Shown one piece after another: positions 25,160 through 35,100 of a stretch of DNA of 47,955 bases. The position numbers were made by a program, and so were the translations under genes. Numbering within the stretch: position 1 is the stretch's first letter; every line of letters begins with the position of its first letter. The stretch is from assembly GCA_900018345.1 (NCBI GenBank), contig FCNA01000008.1, positions 1 to 47,955 of the forward strand, given 5' to 3'. This DNA comes from Clostridiales bacterium CHKCI006 (lineage in GTDB: Bacteria > Bacillota_I > Bacilli_A > Erysipelotrichales > Coprobacillaceae). The notes under the pieces were generated by a model. That model was not told where the DNA came from. It saw only the letters and a program-made list of their open reading frames with translations, and made no database searches.

Positions 25160-25177
25160 TACAATATCAATATCGTA
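25160..25177. promoter_or_regulatory. Candidate LysR operator upstream of the SDR gene
   Basis: TACAATATCAATATCGTA is an 18-bp imperfect dyad (7 of 8 arm bases match) about 60 bases upstream of the SDR start. The LysR gene two genes downstream makes it a likely target. Confidence 0.45.
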
Positions 25178-26228
25178 AGGTAGCATGCATCAAGCGCATA
25201 GTAAAGGAACGGTGATCAAATCATATGATCAGAAGAAATGGTCTCCTTCTTTTTCATGCCTGAGGATGGCATGCTTTACCTCTTTTTAAAATAGCGATAG
25301 CAAAAAAGCGGATGATCCTAACCGGACTCAATGGACTGTTTATACTGATCAGATATACCATCTAGAAAGCAAAGATGTCTTTTACCCTACCACGTACACC
25401 TTCACTTGAATTCAGTAGTCATTGCCTGCTTGATTGAATTCATCAATGACTTGAAAGATCTCTTTGTGTTGTTCTTTGATCTTTCATACCGGGTGCATAG
25501 ATACCTTGACCAAAGCCATTCATTATCGATCCTCCCCACCTGCGTGCTGGACGCACTTTGAAAAACATCACAAATACGTTGATCAGACATAATGATCCAA
25601 ATAGAAAATTCTTTCAATTCATCAAAGAAATTCCGTAAGAGGTAAGCGACAATGCCCCTTTCAAAGAGGAGTTGCTGACATGTGTCAGCATCATTTAGAA
25701 TGTCAAAGTGTAAAGCAGAATTCATCTTAAACCAAATCTGCTTTTTTGCCAATACGAAGCAAAAGCAAAGACAAAAAATGAGTCATGCAACGGATAGGTA
25801 CTACTACCCTTATCGCAGCACATTCATGCTAGATTAGCCAAATATCCTCTTCTTCACATTCAAATTTTGAAAGGAAAGATTCGCATGTTCTATGCTTTTT
25901 AGAAGGATAATAGAGGATCCAATGAATGTACTGACGATCCATTATTTTAAATGAAAACGTGGTTAACCGTTGTTTGGGCTGGCGCTATGCTTGGTATAAT
26001 GAGCGCTCACTTCAACAAAATCTATCCCCTTCCCAAACACTTTAAAAGCAAGTAGCTTTACATAATAAAAAAAGTAATGAGAGAGTGAGACTGCAACTCA
26101 TTACTTTTTGGATATAGAGAAGTGAGCGACAGGATGCCTTGAATGTCCGATATCAAATGTAACCCTGATCAGTGACCCTAATATCTTCATCCTCAGTGCT
26201 AGTTCTCTTTGGCTATTTCATTTATTCC
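25178..26228. other. About 1 kb without a convincing gene
   Basis: The stretch between the carB 3' end and the SDR promoter holds only weak frames. A 116-codon minus-strand frame (25402-25752) opens at TTG with no ribosome-binding site and has no recognisable motif. A 34-codon plus-strand frame (25951-26055, starting MKTWLTVVWAGAMLG) has one hydrophobic stretch but no Shine-Dalgarno site. A strong hairpin terminator lies at 26069-26109. The region may be gene debris. Confidence 0.5.
26069..26109. terminator. Terminator of carAB (bidirectional)
   Basis: AAAAAGTAATGAG (26069-26081) pairs perfectly with CTCATTACTTTTT (26097-26109). A-runs and T-runs flank the 13-bp stem, so it can act in both directions. 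It lies about 120 bases after the carB stop. Confidence 0.75.
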
Positions 26229-29200
26229 TTAGATCTTCGTGATATCGATCAAGGTCGTATCCCCTTTATGACGTTTTTCAAGACAGGTAATCAAAGCCTG
26301 CGCTGTATCCAACGACGTATAGATTGGAATACCGGCCTCAACGGCAAAACGACGAATCATAAAACCATCTTTTAAGTTATTATTTCGGGTCGGAATATCA
26401 ATGACAAGATCGACCGTATCTGTCAGCATCAGATCAAAGATCGTATTTTTACGATCGGCAATATAGTTGACAAGATGCGCAGGAATACCATGTTCGATCA
26501 AGAAAGTGAAGGTACCGATCGTCGCATAGATATCATAACCGAACTGATGATAACGTTTGGCAATCGGCAGGAATTCTTCCTTGGAACTATCCTTGATCGT
26601 ACAGATAATATTCTTTTTCTTAGGCAGATTGATGCCTGTTCCCAAAAATGCCTTGTAAAGTGCTTCATCGAAATCTTTGGCGATTCCCAGAACCTCTCCG
26701 GTTGATTTCATCTCTGGGCCTAAGCTGATCTCAGCTCCTTTGATCTTTTCAAATGAGAAGACCGGCATTTTAATGGCCACTGTTTCTTTCTCAGGTGCCA
26801 GGCCATATGCATAACCCTGTTCCTTGATGGATTTTCCCATAATCACATGTGTCGCCACATCGACAACCGGAATATCGGTCACTTTAGAGATGTATGGGAT
26901 CGTTCGGCTGGAACGTGGATTGACCTCGATGACATAAACGTGATCTTCATAAACAATAAACTGAATATTGATCAGACCGATAACATGCAGGGCTTTCGCT
27001 AAACGCTGCGTGTAATCCACGATGACTTCCTTGATCTCTGGTTTGATCTTCTGGGTTGGATAAACGGAAATACTGTCACCACTGTGAACACCGGCACGTT
27101 CAACGTGTTCCATGATCCCTGGAATCAGAACGCCCTCTTCATCACAGATGGCATCGACTTCCACTTCCTTACCGGATAAGTATTTATCAATCAGGATCGG
27201 ATGCTCCTGATACTGCTGGTTAATGATCTTCATGAATTTCTTGATGTCGCCATCGTTTAAGGCAATTTCCATGCCGGCACCACCTAAGACATAGGAAGGA
27301 CGAACCAGTACCGGATAGCCTAAATGATTGGCTACTTTTAAGGCTTCCTCAGTTGTGAAAACGGTTGATCCGGTCGGACGATCAATGTGACATTTTTCCA
27401 GGATCTCATCGAAACGTTCACGGTCCTCGGCTGCATCCACATTATCTGCAGAGGTCCCTAAGATAGGTACACCCATTTCCAATAAGGACTGCGTTAACTT
27501 GATGGCGGTCTGACCTCCGAACTGAACGATGGCTCCATCCGGTTTTTCAATGTCCACGATGCTCTTGACATCCTCAGCTGTTAATGGCTCAAAGTAGAGA
27601 CGATCGGCAATATCAAAGTCCGTCGAAACGGTCTCCGGATTATTGTTGACGATGATCGTATCATAACCCGCTTCCTTTAAGGCCCAGACACAATGAACCG
27701 AACAGTAATCAAATTCGATCCCCTGCCCGATGCGGATCGGACCAGATCCTAAGACCATGATCTTTTTCTTGTCATCTTGTGGATTCACTTCATTTTGGGC
27801 ACCATAAACAGAATAGTAATAAGGGGTGGTCGCATCGAATTCTGCAGCACAGGTATCCACAGTCTTAAAAGCGGCTACGATGCCATTTTCATGGCGCATT
27901 GTTTCAATTTCCTGTTTAGTCTTACCGGTATAAGCGGCAATGATCTGGTCAGGATATTCAAGCCGTTTGGCTAATTTCAGTAAATCAACGGTCAACGGTT
28001 CACTCTTTAAACGCTTTTCTACTTCGACAAGATGCTTAAACTTATCGATAAACCAGAGATCGATCTTGGTGATCTCATGGATCTCCTGTTCGCTCATGCC
28101 CTGACGTAAAGCCTCTGCAATCGCAAAGACACGATGATCATCGACATCTTTCAGTTTCTTGCGCAGATCATTCAAGGTATAGTTTTCTAATTCTGGGATA
28201 TGCAGATCAAAAACATTTTGTTCGAGCGAACGCAGTGCCTTCATAAAGGCGCCTTCAAAATGATTACAGATGCTCATGACCTCACCGGTAGCCTTCATCT
28301 GCGTGCCCAGTTCACGGCTGGCACCATAGAATTTATCGAATGGCCATTTGGGGATCTTGCAGACGATATAGTCTAAGGTTGGCTCATAGGAGGCATATGT
28401 CTTGCCCGTAACGGCATTGACGATCTCGTCAAGTGTATAACCTAAGGCAATCTTGGCTGCCAGCTTGGCAATTGGATAACCCGTTGCCTTACTGGCCAGA
28501 GCTGAGGAACGGGACACACGAGGATTGACCTCGATGACACAGTATTCAAAACTGTTCGGATTCAAGGCATACTGAACATTGCAGCCCCCCTGAATATTCA
28601 AAGCCGTGATGATATTTAAGGCAGAGCTTCTTAACATCTGATATTCTTTATCGGCTAAGGTCTGACTAGGTGCAACGACAATACTGTCACCGGTATGTAC
28701 ACCGACAGGATCCATGTTTTCCATATTACATACGGTGATGCAGTTCCCGGCACCATCACGCATCACTTCATACTCGATTTCTTTCCAGCCGGCAATACTT
28801 TTTTCAATCAGACACTGACTGACGCGGGAAAGACGCAAGCCATTGGTACAAATATCATGCAGTTCATGTTCATCATGTGCGATTCCTCCGCCGGTTCCGC
28901 CTAACGTATAGGCTGGACGCACAACTACCGGATACCCGATCTGCGCCGCAAATTCTAAAGCATCATCCACATGATTGACGACGATGGATGGCGCACAAGG
29001 CTCACCGATCTTCTCCATCAGATTTTTAAATTCCAGACGGTCCTCCGCTAATTTGATCGTATCTGTCCCTGTTCCGATCGTTCTGACATGATGCTTATCT
29101 AAAAAACCTTCATCAGCTAAGGCCATCGCAATATTCAGAGCATTCTGCCCACCAAGCGTTGGCAGGATGCTATCCGGTTTTTCGACCTCGATCAGATGTT

Positions 29201-29423
29201 TGACAACCGGAACCGTCAATGGTTCAATGTAGACCTTATCGGCAATATCTTTATCCGTCATGATCGTGGCCGGATTTGAGTTGATCAAGACGACCTCGAT
29301 GCCTTCTTCTTTTAAAGCACGACAGGCCTGTGTTCCAGCATAGTCAAATTCAGCCGCCTGACCGATAATGATTGGACCAGATCCAATGACTAAAACCTTT
29401 TGAATCGATGCATTCTTAGGCAT
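26229..29423 (-). CDS. carB: Carbamoyl-phosphate synthase large subunit
   Basis: The 1064-residue protein has two homologous ATP-grasp halves: GSGPIIIGQAAEFDYAG near residue 14 and its repeat GSGPIRIGQGIEFDYC near 560. Each is followed by a GGQ motif and an EVNPR magnesium/ATP site. The C-terminal about 140 residues are the MGS-like allosteric domain. It makes carbamoyl phosphate from glutamine-derived ammonia, bicarbonate and two ATP for arginine and pyrimidines. It overlaps carA by 8 bases. Confidence 0.97.
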   Translation of the reverse strand: MPKNASIQKVLVIGSGPIIIGQAAEFDYAGTQACRALKEEGIEVVLINSNPATIMTDKDIADKVYIEPLTVPVVKHLIEVEKPDSILPTLGGQNALNIAMALADEGFLDKHHVRTIGTGTDTIKLAEDRLEFKNLMEKIGEPCAPSIVVNHVDDALEFAAQIGYPVVVRPAYTLGGTGGGIAHDEHELHDICTNGLRLSRVSQCLIEKSIAGWKEIEYEVMRDGAGNCITVCNMENMDPVGVHTGDSIVVAPSQTLADKEYQMLRSSALNIITALNIQGGCNVQYALNPNSFEYCVIEVNPRVSRSSALASKATGYPIAKLAAKIALGYTLDEIVNAVTGKTYASYEPTLDYIVCKIPKWPFDKFYGASRELGTQMKATGEVMSICNHFEGAFMKALRSLEQNVFDLHIPELENYTLNDLRKKLKDVDDHRVFAIAEALRQGMSEQEIHEITKIDLWFIDKFKHLVEVEKRLKSEPLTVDLLKLAKRLEYPDQIIAAYTGKTKQEIETMRHENGIVAAFKTVDTCAAEFDATTPYYYSVYGAQNEVNPQDDKKKIMVLGSGPIRIGQGIEFDYCSVHCVWALKEAGYDTIIVNNNPETVSTDFDIADRLYFEPLTAEDVKSIVDIEKPDGAIVQFGGQTAIKLTQSLLEMGVPILGTSADNVDAAEDRERFDEILEKCHIDRPTGSTVFTTEEALKVANHLGYPVLVRPSYVLGGAGMEIALNDGDIKKFMKIINQQYQEHPILIDKYLSGKEVEVDAICDEEGVLIPGIMEHVERAGVHSGDSISVYPTQKIKPEIKEVIVDYTQRLAKALHVIGLINIQFIVYEDHVYVIEVNPRSSRTIPYISKVTDIPVVDVATHVIMGKSIKEQGYAYGLAPEKETVAIKMPVFSFEKIKGAEISLGPEMKSTGEVLGIAKDFDEALYKAFLGTGINLPKKKNIICTIKDSSKEEFLPIAKRYHQFGYDIYATIGTFTFLIEHGIPAHLVNYIADRKNTIFDLMLTDTVDLVIDIPTRNNNLKDGFMIRRFAVEAGIPIYTSLDTAQALITCLEKRHKGDTTLIDITKI

Positions 29424-30498
29424 TTGCTTCTCCTCCCATCATAGCGATAAATGTATCAAATAAATAACCCGTATCCAATGGTCCAGCCGAAGCTTCCGGA
29501 TGGAACTGGACAGTACAGATTTTTTCTTTCACATACGTCAAGCCTTCAAGCGTGCCATCATTCACATTGATAAACCATGGCTTGGCCACTTCTGGATCAA
29601 GGCTTGCCTGCTCAACCATGAAATTGTGGTTTTGCGTTGAGATATAGACACGACCGGTGGTGAGATCCTTGACCGGATGGTTGGCGCCATGATGACCATA
29701 AACCATCTTTTTGGTCGTAAAGCCATGCGCCAAAGCCATTAACTGATGTCCTAAACAGATAGCAAAGATCGGAATCCCACTTTGCATCAAGACCTTCATC
29801 TCCGCAATGATGCTCTCACATTCCTCCGGATCGCCTGGACCATTGGAAAGCATGATGCCATCATAATGTCCTTCTAAGATCGTTGCAGCCGGTGTAAAGG
29901 CAGGATAAACCGTGACCTCACAGCCACGCTTCACAAGCTCGCGCGCAATATTTCTTTTTGCACCGAAATCATAGAGCGCAACACGTTTGCTTCCACCCTG
30001 GCCTAAGGTATAAGCTTGCTTGCAGGTCGTTGCAGCGACCACACCGGATACCTTAAAAGCGCGAATGCGTGCCAGCACTTCTGTCAGATCTCCATAATCA
30101 TGTGTCGTGATCATCCCGTTCATACAACCTTCATTACGAATCAGCTTGGTGATCGAACGCGTATCGACACCCTGGATTCCCGGAATATCATGTTGTAAAA
30201 GATAATCCTGAAGATCCATATCCTTTCTAAAATTACTGCCTAAACGAGCCAATTCATTTACCACAAAACCTTCTACAAAAGGCCTGCAGGATTCCTGATC
30301 ATCCAAAGCAACACCATAGTTACCGATCAGGGGATATGTCATCACGACACTTTGTCCAGCATAGGAAGGATCGGTCAACACTTCCAGATAGCCTGTCATT
30401 GAGGTATTGAATACAAATTCGCTGATGACCTCTTTCTCGGCTCCAAAATGTTCGCCTACAAAGACATGACCATCTTCTAATATCAAATAAGCCTTCAT
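29416..30498 (-). CDS. carA: Carbamoyl-phosphate synthase small subunit
   Basis: The 360-residue protein has an N-terminal CarA-specific domain and a class I glutamine amidotransferase domain with the catalytic Cys in AICLGHQL and His/Glu in VQFHPEAS. It releases ammonia for CarB. Start ATG 30498 follows AGGAGG; the upstream extension to 30843 crosses a leader terminator and gltD and is rejected. Its leader has its own promoter, a short ORF and a terminator. Confidence 0.95.
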   Translation of the reverse strand: MKAYLILEDGHVFVGEHFGAEKEVISEFVFNTSMTGYLEVLTDPSYAGQSVVMTYPLIGNYGVALDDQESCRPFVEGFVVNELARLGSNFRKDMDLQDYLLQHDIPGIQGVDTRSITKLIRNEGCMNGMITTHDYGDLTEVLARIRAFKVSGVVAATTCKQAYTLGQGGSKRVALYDFGAKRNIARELVKRGCEVTVYPAFTPAATILEGHYDGIMLSNGPGDPEECESIIAEMKVLMQSGIPIFAICLGHQLMALAHGFTTKKMVYGHHGANHPVKDLTTGRVYISTQNHNFMVEQASLDPEVAKPWFINVNDGTLEGLTYVKEKICTVQFHPEASAGPLDTGYLFDTFIAMMGGEANA

Positions 30499-30518
30499 AA
30501 TTGCCTCCTTTTTTCCAC

Positions 30519-30544
30519 AAAAAAGCATATCAGCGAAGATATGC
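30519..30544 (-). terminator. Attenuator-like terminator in the carA leader
   Basis: GCATATC (30525-30531) and GATATGC (30538-30544) form a perfect 7-bp stem with a 6-nt loop, followed by T6 on the minus strand. It sits between the carA promoter and the carA ribosome-binding site, so it must be overcome for carAB to be expressed. Confidence 0.75.
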
Positions 30545-30551
30545 CTGTCGA

Positions 30552-30620
30552 TTATAAAAAATGAGAAAAAGATGCTCCAGGGAATTGAATCAAATGGGTC
30601 TGCATTCCTTGTTTCATCAT
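30552..30620 (-). CDS. Candidate carA leader peptide (22 codons)
   Basis: ATGATG (30620) follows AAAGGA by 9 bases and opens a 22-codon frame starting MMKQGMQTHL and ending SFSHFL. The final codons form a U-rich tract, and the stop is only 7 bases before the leader terminator stem. A ribosome that keeps up with RNA polymerase would block that stem. This is the layout of E. coli pyrBI attenuation, in which slow transcription at low UTP favours readthrough. No run of Arg codons is present. Real translation is unproven. Confidence 0.5.
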   Translation of the reverse strand: MMKQGMQTHLIQFPGASFSHFL

Positions 30621-30649
30621 CCTTCTCATTCCTTTCTTTGTTCTTGTAT

Positions 30650-30678
30650 AGTATAGACAAATTTCTAAAAATATTCAA
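30650..30678 (-). promoter_or_regulatory. carAB promoter
   Basis: TTGAAT (30678-30673), a 17-bp spacer and TATACT (30655-30650) on the minus strand. It lies just beyond the gltD stop, so carAB has its own promoter. Confidence 0.72.
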
Positions 30679-30700
30679 GAAAAAGTTATTATTTTGCACG

Positions 30701-32140
30701 CTATTTTTTATTCTTAAGATAGTTGTCAACTTCTTTGGCACAGGCAAGCCCTTCCGCAATGGCCCAAACAACCAGTGATTGTCCGCGATGACAGTCTCCA
30801 GCCGCAAAATAATGGCTTTGCACGATCTGATAATGCGCTTCATTGGTCAAAAGCGTATGATGCCTGGATAATGGCAGAGCGAATTGCTCAGCGAGGCTAT
30901 CTTCGACCCCGACAAACCCGGCAGCAATCAAAATGAGGTCTGCTTCAAGAAACTGTTCACTGCCTGCCTTTACCTGCCATTGGCCGTTAATCATGTTTCC
31001 GCGAACAAGATAGGCCCCTTTCAGCATCCTCTCTTCGACGACCAGCTTTTCGATCGTTGTCTCATAAAGACGAGGATCATGATGATATAAAGAACGATAT
31101 TCCTGCTGCCCGTAATCCACCTTCTCGCCAACAGGCCATTCAGGCCACGGGGTCTTTGTCTGATTAGAAGGACGAGGCATCATTTCCAACTGCGTCACCT
31201 GTTTGGCTCCCATACGAAGACACATCGCCACACAGTCATTTCCGGTATCTCCACCCCCGACAACGATGACCCGTTTATTTTTGGCTTGTACAGGACATTT
31301 GTTTTCTTCCAGATCATGCATGGCCGCTGTTAAGAAATCAACAGCCATCATGACCCCAGAAACAGCCAGGTCAACACCTGCAACCTGGCGTGCTTTTCTG
31401 GCACCGCAACAAAAAACGATGGCATCATAAGCAGCATCCAGTTCGCTTTGAGAGATATCCCGTCCAACTTTCGTTCCTGTCATGATTTGAATGCCTTCCG
31501 CCTTCATGATCTCAAGTCGTCGATCGATGATGTTTTTGGCCAGTTTCATTTCAGGAATGCCATAACGCAACAGGCCCCCTGCGCGTTTTTCCTGTTCATA
31601 AACCGTCACCTGATGACCGCATGCATTGAGGGCGTATGCAACGCTTAAACCGGCTGGCCCACTGCCGATGACAGCGACTCTTTTGGAAGAGCGTACTGCC
31701 GGTACCTGGGGTTGCATATATCCCTTCGCAAAAGCCGTTTCGATAATAAAACGCTCATTGTCTCGAATCGTCACAGCCTCCCCGTTCAAGCCGCAAAGGC
31801 AAGCTTTCTCACAGAGTGCTGGACAAACGCGCCCCGTCCATTCTGGAAAGGGATTGGTCTTCAACAGACGCTCCAGCGCATTTCTGTCCTGTCCACGATA
31901 AATTTCATCATTCCATTCCGGTATCAAATTATGTAAGGGACAGCCTGTCACGCGTCCTTTGATCTTAATGGCTGACAGACAGAAAGGAACCCCGCAGTTC
32001 ATACAACGGGCTCCCTGCCTGCGCCTTTGTGCCTCATCTAATGAAAGATGAAACACATCATAATCCTTCAGGCGTGTCAAAGGATGGCGCTGCGGATCAT
32101 CCTGCCTTGTATATTCTAAAAAGCCGGTCTTCTTACCCAT
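30701..32140 (-). CDS. gltD: Glutamate synthase small subunit
   Basis: The 479-residue flavoprotein has N-terminal Cys clusters for 4Fe-4S centres (CMNCGVPFC, then CPLHN, CPALCEKACLCG), an FAD motif GSGPAGLS and an NADPH motif VGGGDTGND. It feeds electrons from NAD(P)H to GltB. Start ATG 32140 follows AGGAGG by 8 bases. It overlaps the gltB stop (ATGGGTAA), so the subunits are coupled. Confidence 0.95.
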   Translation of the reverse strand: MGKKTGFLEYTRQDDPQRHPLTRLKDYDVFHLSLDEAQRRRQGARCMNCGVPFCLSAIKIKGRVTGCPLHNLIPEWNDEIYRGQDRNALERLLKTNPFPEWTGRVCPALCEKACLCGLNGEAVTIRDNERFIIETAFAKGYMQPQVPAVRSSKRVAVIGSGPAGLSVAYALNACGHQVTVYEQEKRAGGLLRYGIPEMKLAKNIIDRRLEIMKAEGIQIMTGTKVGRDISQSELDAAYDAIVFCCGARKARQVAGVDLAVSGVMMAVDFLTAAMHDLEENKCPVQAKNKRVIVVGGGDTGNDCVAMCLRMGAKQVTQLEMMPRPSNQTKTPWPEWPVGEKVDYGQQEYRSLYHHDPRLYETTIEKLVVEERMLKGAYLVRGNMINGQWQVKAGSEQFLEADLILIAAGFVGVEDSLAEQFALPLSRHHTLLTNEAHYQIVQSHYFAAGDCHRGQSLVVWAIAEGLACAKEVDNYLKNKK

Positions 32141-35100
32141 GTGCTTCACCTCCTTGATGCATAGCGATAAACGCATTTAAACGGGCTTCATCATGGGAAT
32201 CGCCACGTTTTTCAAACTGTTCTACCATTTCCAGCACTTTGGCGTAATCACGTGGAATTAATTTTTTAAAATGCGGCAGATAACTGTCGAAATCTTCCAG
32301 AATGCGTCTTGCCAACCATGAGTCCGTCATTTCGATATGTTTCGATAACAATTTTTTCACCTGGCGAATATCTCGCGTTTCCTGAAGCACACACATATCC
32401 ACCAACTGTTCATTTAAGCGTTGATATAGATCATGCTTGAGATCCAGCACATAGGCAATCCCGCCACTCATACCGGCAGCCACATTTTTGCCGGTTGGTC
32501 CAAGGATCAGTACCGTACCCCCCGTCATATACTCTAGGGCATGGTCGCCAACCCCCTCGACGACGGCCGTGGCACCGGAATTTCTGACCGCAAAACGTTC
32601 ACCAGCCTTACCGGCAATATAGGCTTCACCAGAAGTAGCTCCATAAAGCGCCACGTTACCGATGATCACGTTCTGACTCGCCTCATATTTAGCCGACTGA
32701 ACCGGTGCGATGCCAAGGATACCGCCCGATAAGCCCTTACCGAAATAATCATTCGCATCTCCCTGCACATCCATGGTAATCCCTTTAGGTAAGAAAGCGC
32801 CAAAGGACTGGCCGGCACCGCCGATGCAATGAATGGTCATGGTATGATCGGGCAGACCGAAAGGATGTTGACGCGTTAATTCACTGCCCAGCATGGTTCC
32901 CAGGCAACGGTCCAGGCTGGAGATAAAGACGGTCTTGGTCTTCTTCATGCCATGCACAAGACTGTCCTTAAAAAACGGAATCAGTTCTCTGGCGTCCAGT
33001 GTCCCAGAAAGCACATCATGAGATGTATGTCCTTTCTCATAGTGAGATGCCAGATGGTCTTTAGAAGCAAAGGTCATTCTGGGGTGATTGGTCAATTGGA
33101 TATCTTCGACATGGCCCACCATTTCATCCACACTGCGATAACCGAGCTCAGCCATGATCTCTCGCAGCTCGCGAGCCACAAACAACATAAAATTCATCAC
33201 ATATTCTGGTTTCCCTTTAAAGCGGGCCCGCAATTTTTCATTTTGCGTAGCGATTCCCACCGGACAAGTATCCAGATTGCAGACACGCATCATCATACAG
33301 CCCATACTGACAAGGGGGGCGGTCGCAAAACCGAACTCCTCAGCACCCAGTAAACAGGCAACGGCCACATCATATCCTGTCATTAATTTACCATCCGTTT
33401 CCAGTCTGACGTGTTGACGCAAGCCATTTTCAACTAGACTCTGCTGGGCTTCCCAAATGCCAATTTCCCAGGGCATTCCCGTATGATGGATCGCACTTTG
33501 GCTGGCTGCTCCAGTCCCACCATCATAGCCTGAGATCAAAATCACATCGGCTCCAGCCTTAGCCACCCCGCTTGCAATGGTCCCTACACCACTCTCACTA
33601 GCCAGTTTAACTGAGATTTGCGCCTGAGGATTAGCATTTTTCAGATCATAGATCAGTTCAGCCAGATCCTCGATCGAATAAATATCATGATGAGGTGGCG
33701 GTGAGATCAAAGTGACACCTGGTGTAGAATAACGAGTCCGGGCAATCCATGGATAAACCTTTTGCCCCGGCAGATGTCCTCCTTCGCCTGGCTTGGCCCC
33801 CTGCGCCATCTTGATTTGAATCTCCCTGGCACTTACCAGATAGGCACTAGTCACCCCAAAGCGCCCACTTGCCACCTGTTTAATCGCACTGTTTTTTTCC
33901 GTACCAAACCGTTGGGGATCCTCCCCACCTTCACCTGAATTCGATTTCCCACCTAAGCGATTCATGGCAATCGCCATGCATTCATGCGCTTCTTTAGAGA
34001 TAGATCCATAAGACATGGCACCGGTCTTAAAACGTTTGACGATCTCATGCTCGCCCTCCACTTCATCTAAAGCTACCGGTTGACGCCCACTGACAAGTTG
34101 AAATTGACTTCTCAAATGGAAAGCGTGTTTCTTACGCAAATGTTTAGAATATTGTTTGAATAATTCATAATCCCCCATCTGCGTCGCTCTTTGCAGCATG
34201 ATGATGGTTTCAGGATCATAAAGATGTTCCTCAGCCTCCTGTCCTCGGCGAAAACGGTGGAAACCTTTGCTTTTCAGTGTCAGATCCTTAGGCAATCCAA
34301 GCGGATCAAAGGCCTTTTGATGGTAATAACGAACATCCGCTTCCAGATCTTCGATTCCGATACCACCAACCTGGCTTGGAATATGTCTGAAATATGTCTC
34401 TATCAAATCCTGTTTCAGCCCCACTGCTTCAAAGATCTTGGCAGACTGATAAGATTGCAGGCAGGAGATTCCCATCTTCGCTGCAATCTTTGTGACACCC
34501 TGACGCAAAGCCTGATCATAAGCGCTCACAGCATCGTCAAATTCCATTTTCAGATATCCCTCTTCGATCAGCTCCGCGATACTTTCATGAGCCAGATACG
34601 GATTGATTGCTGAGGCTCCAAAGCCAAGTAAACAGGCACATTGATGCACATCACGTGGTTCACCGCTCTCAAGCACAACCGAGACGGCTGTCTTCATGCG
34701 CGTATCCACTAAATGCGAATCAAGTCCTGCAACCGCCAGCAATGATGGGATCACAAGATGATGTTCATCGACACCGCGGTCAGATAATATCAAAATATTC
34801 GTTCCGGCATTGATGGCCTGGTCGCAACGGCGAAACAACTCATTTATCGCTTCGGTAAGGGACATTCCCTGATAAAACAGCAAAGAAACCACGCTGCTCT
34901 TGAGACCCGGACGATCGATCTGCCTGATCTTTGCCAGCTGTTTTTCATTCAGGATCGGACCAGCTAGTTCCAGAACATGGCAATTTTCACCCTCATCAAC
35001 TAATAAATTGCCGCTCCGTCCTAAAAAAATGGTCGTATCAATGACCACTGCCTCACGTAAAGAATCGATGGGCGGGTTTGTCACCTGAGCAAACTGTTGT

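Noticed and set aside
25402-25752. 116-codon minus-strand frame
   Set aside because: It opens at TTG without a ribosome-binding site and shows no domain pattern.
25951-26055. 34-codon plus-strand frame with a hydrophobic start
   Set aside because: No Shine-Dalgarno site and no promoter; probably chance.
30499-30660. PyrR-binding RNA motif in the carA leader
   Set aside because: I looked for the conserved PyrR loop sequence and did not find a convincing copy.
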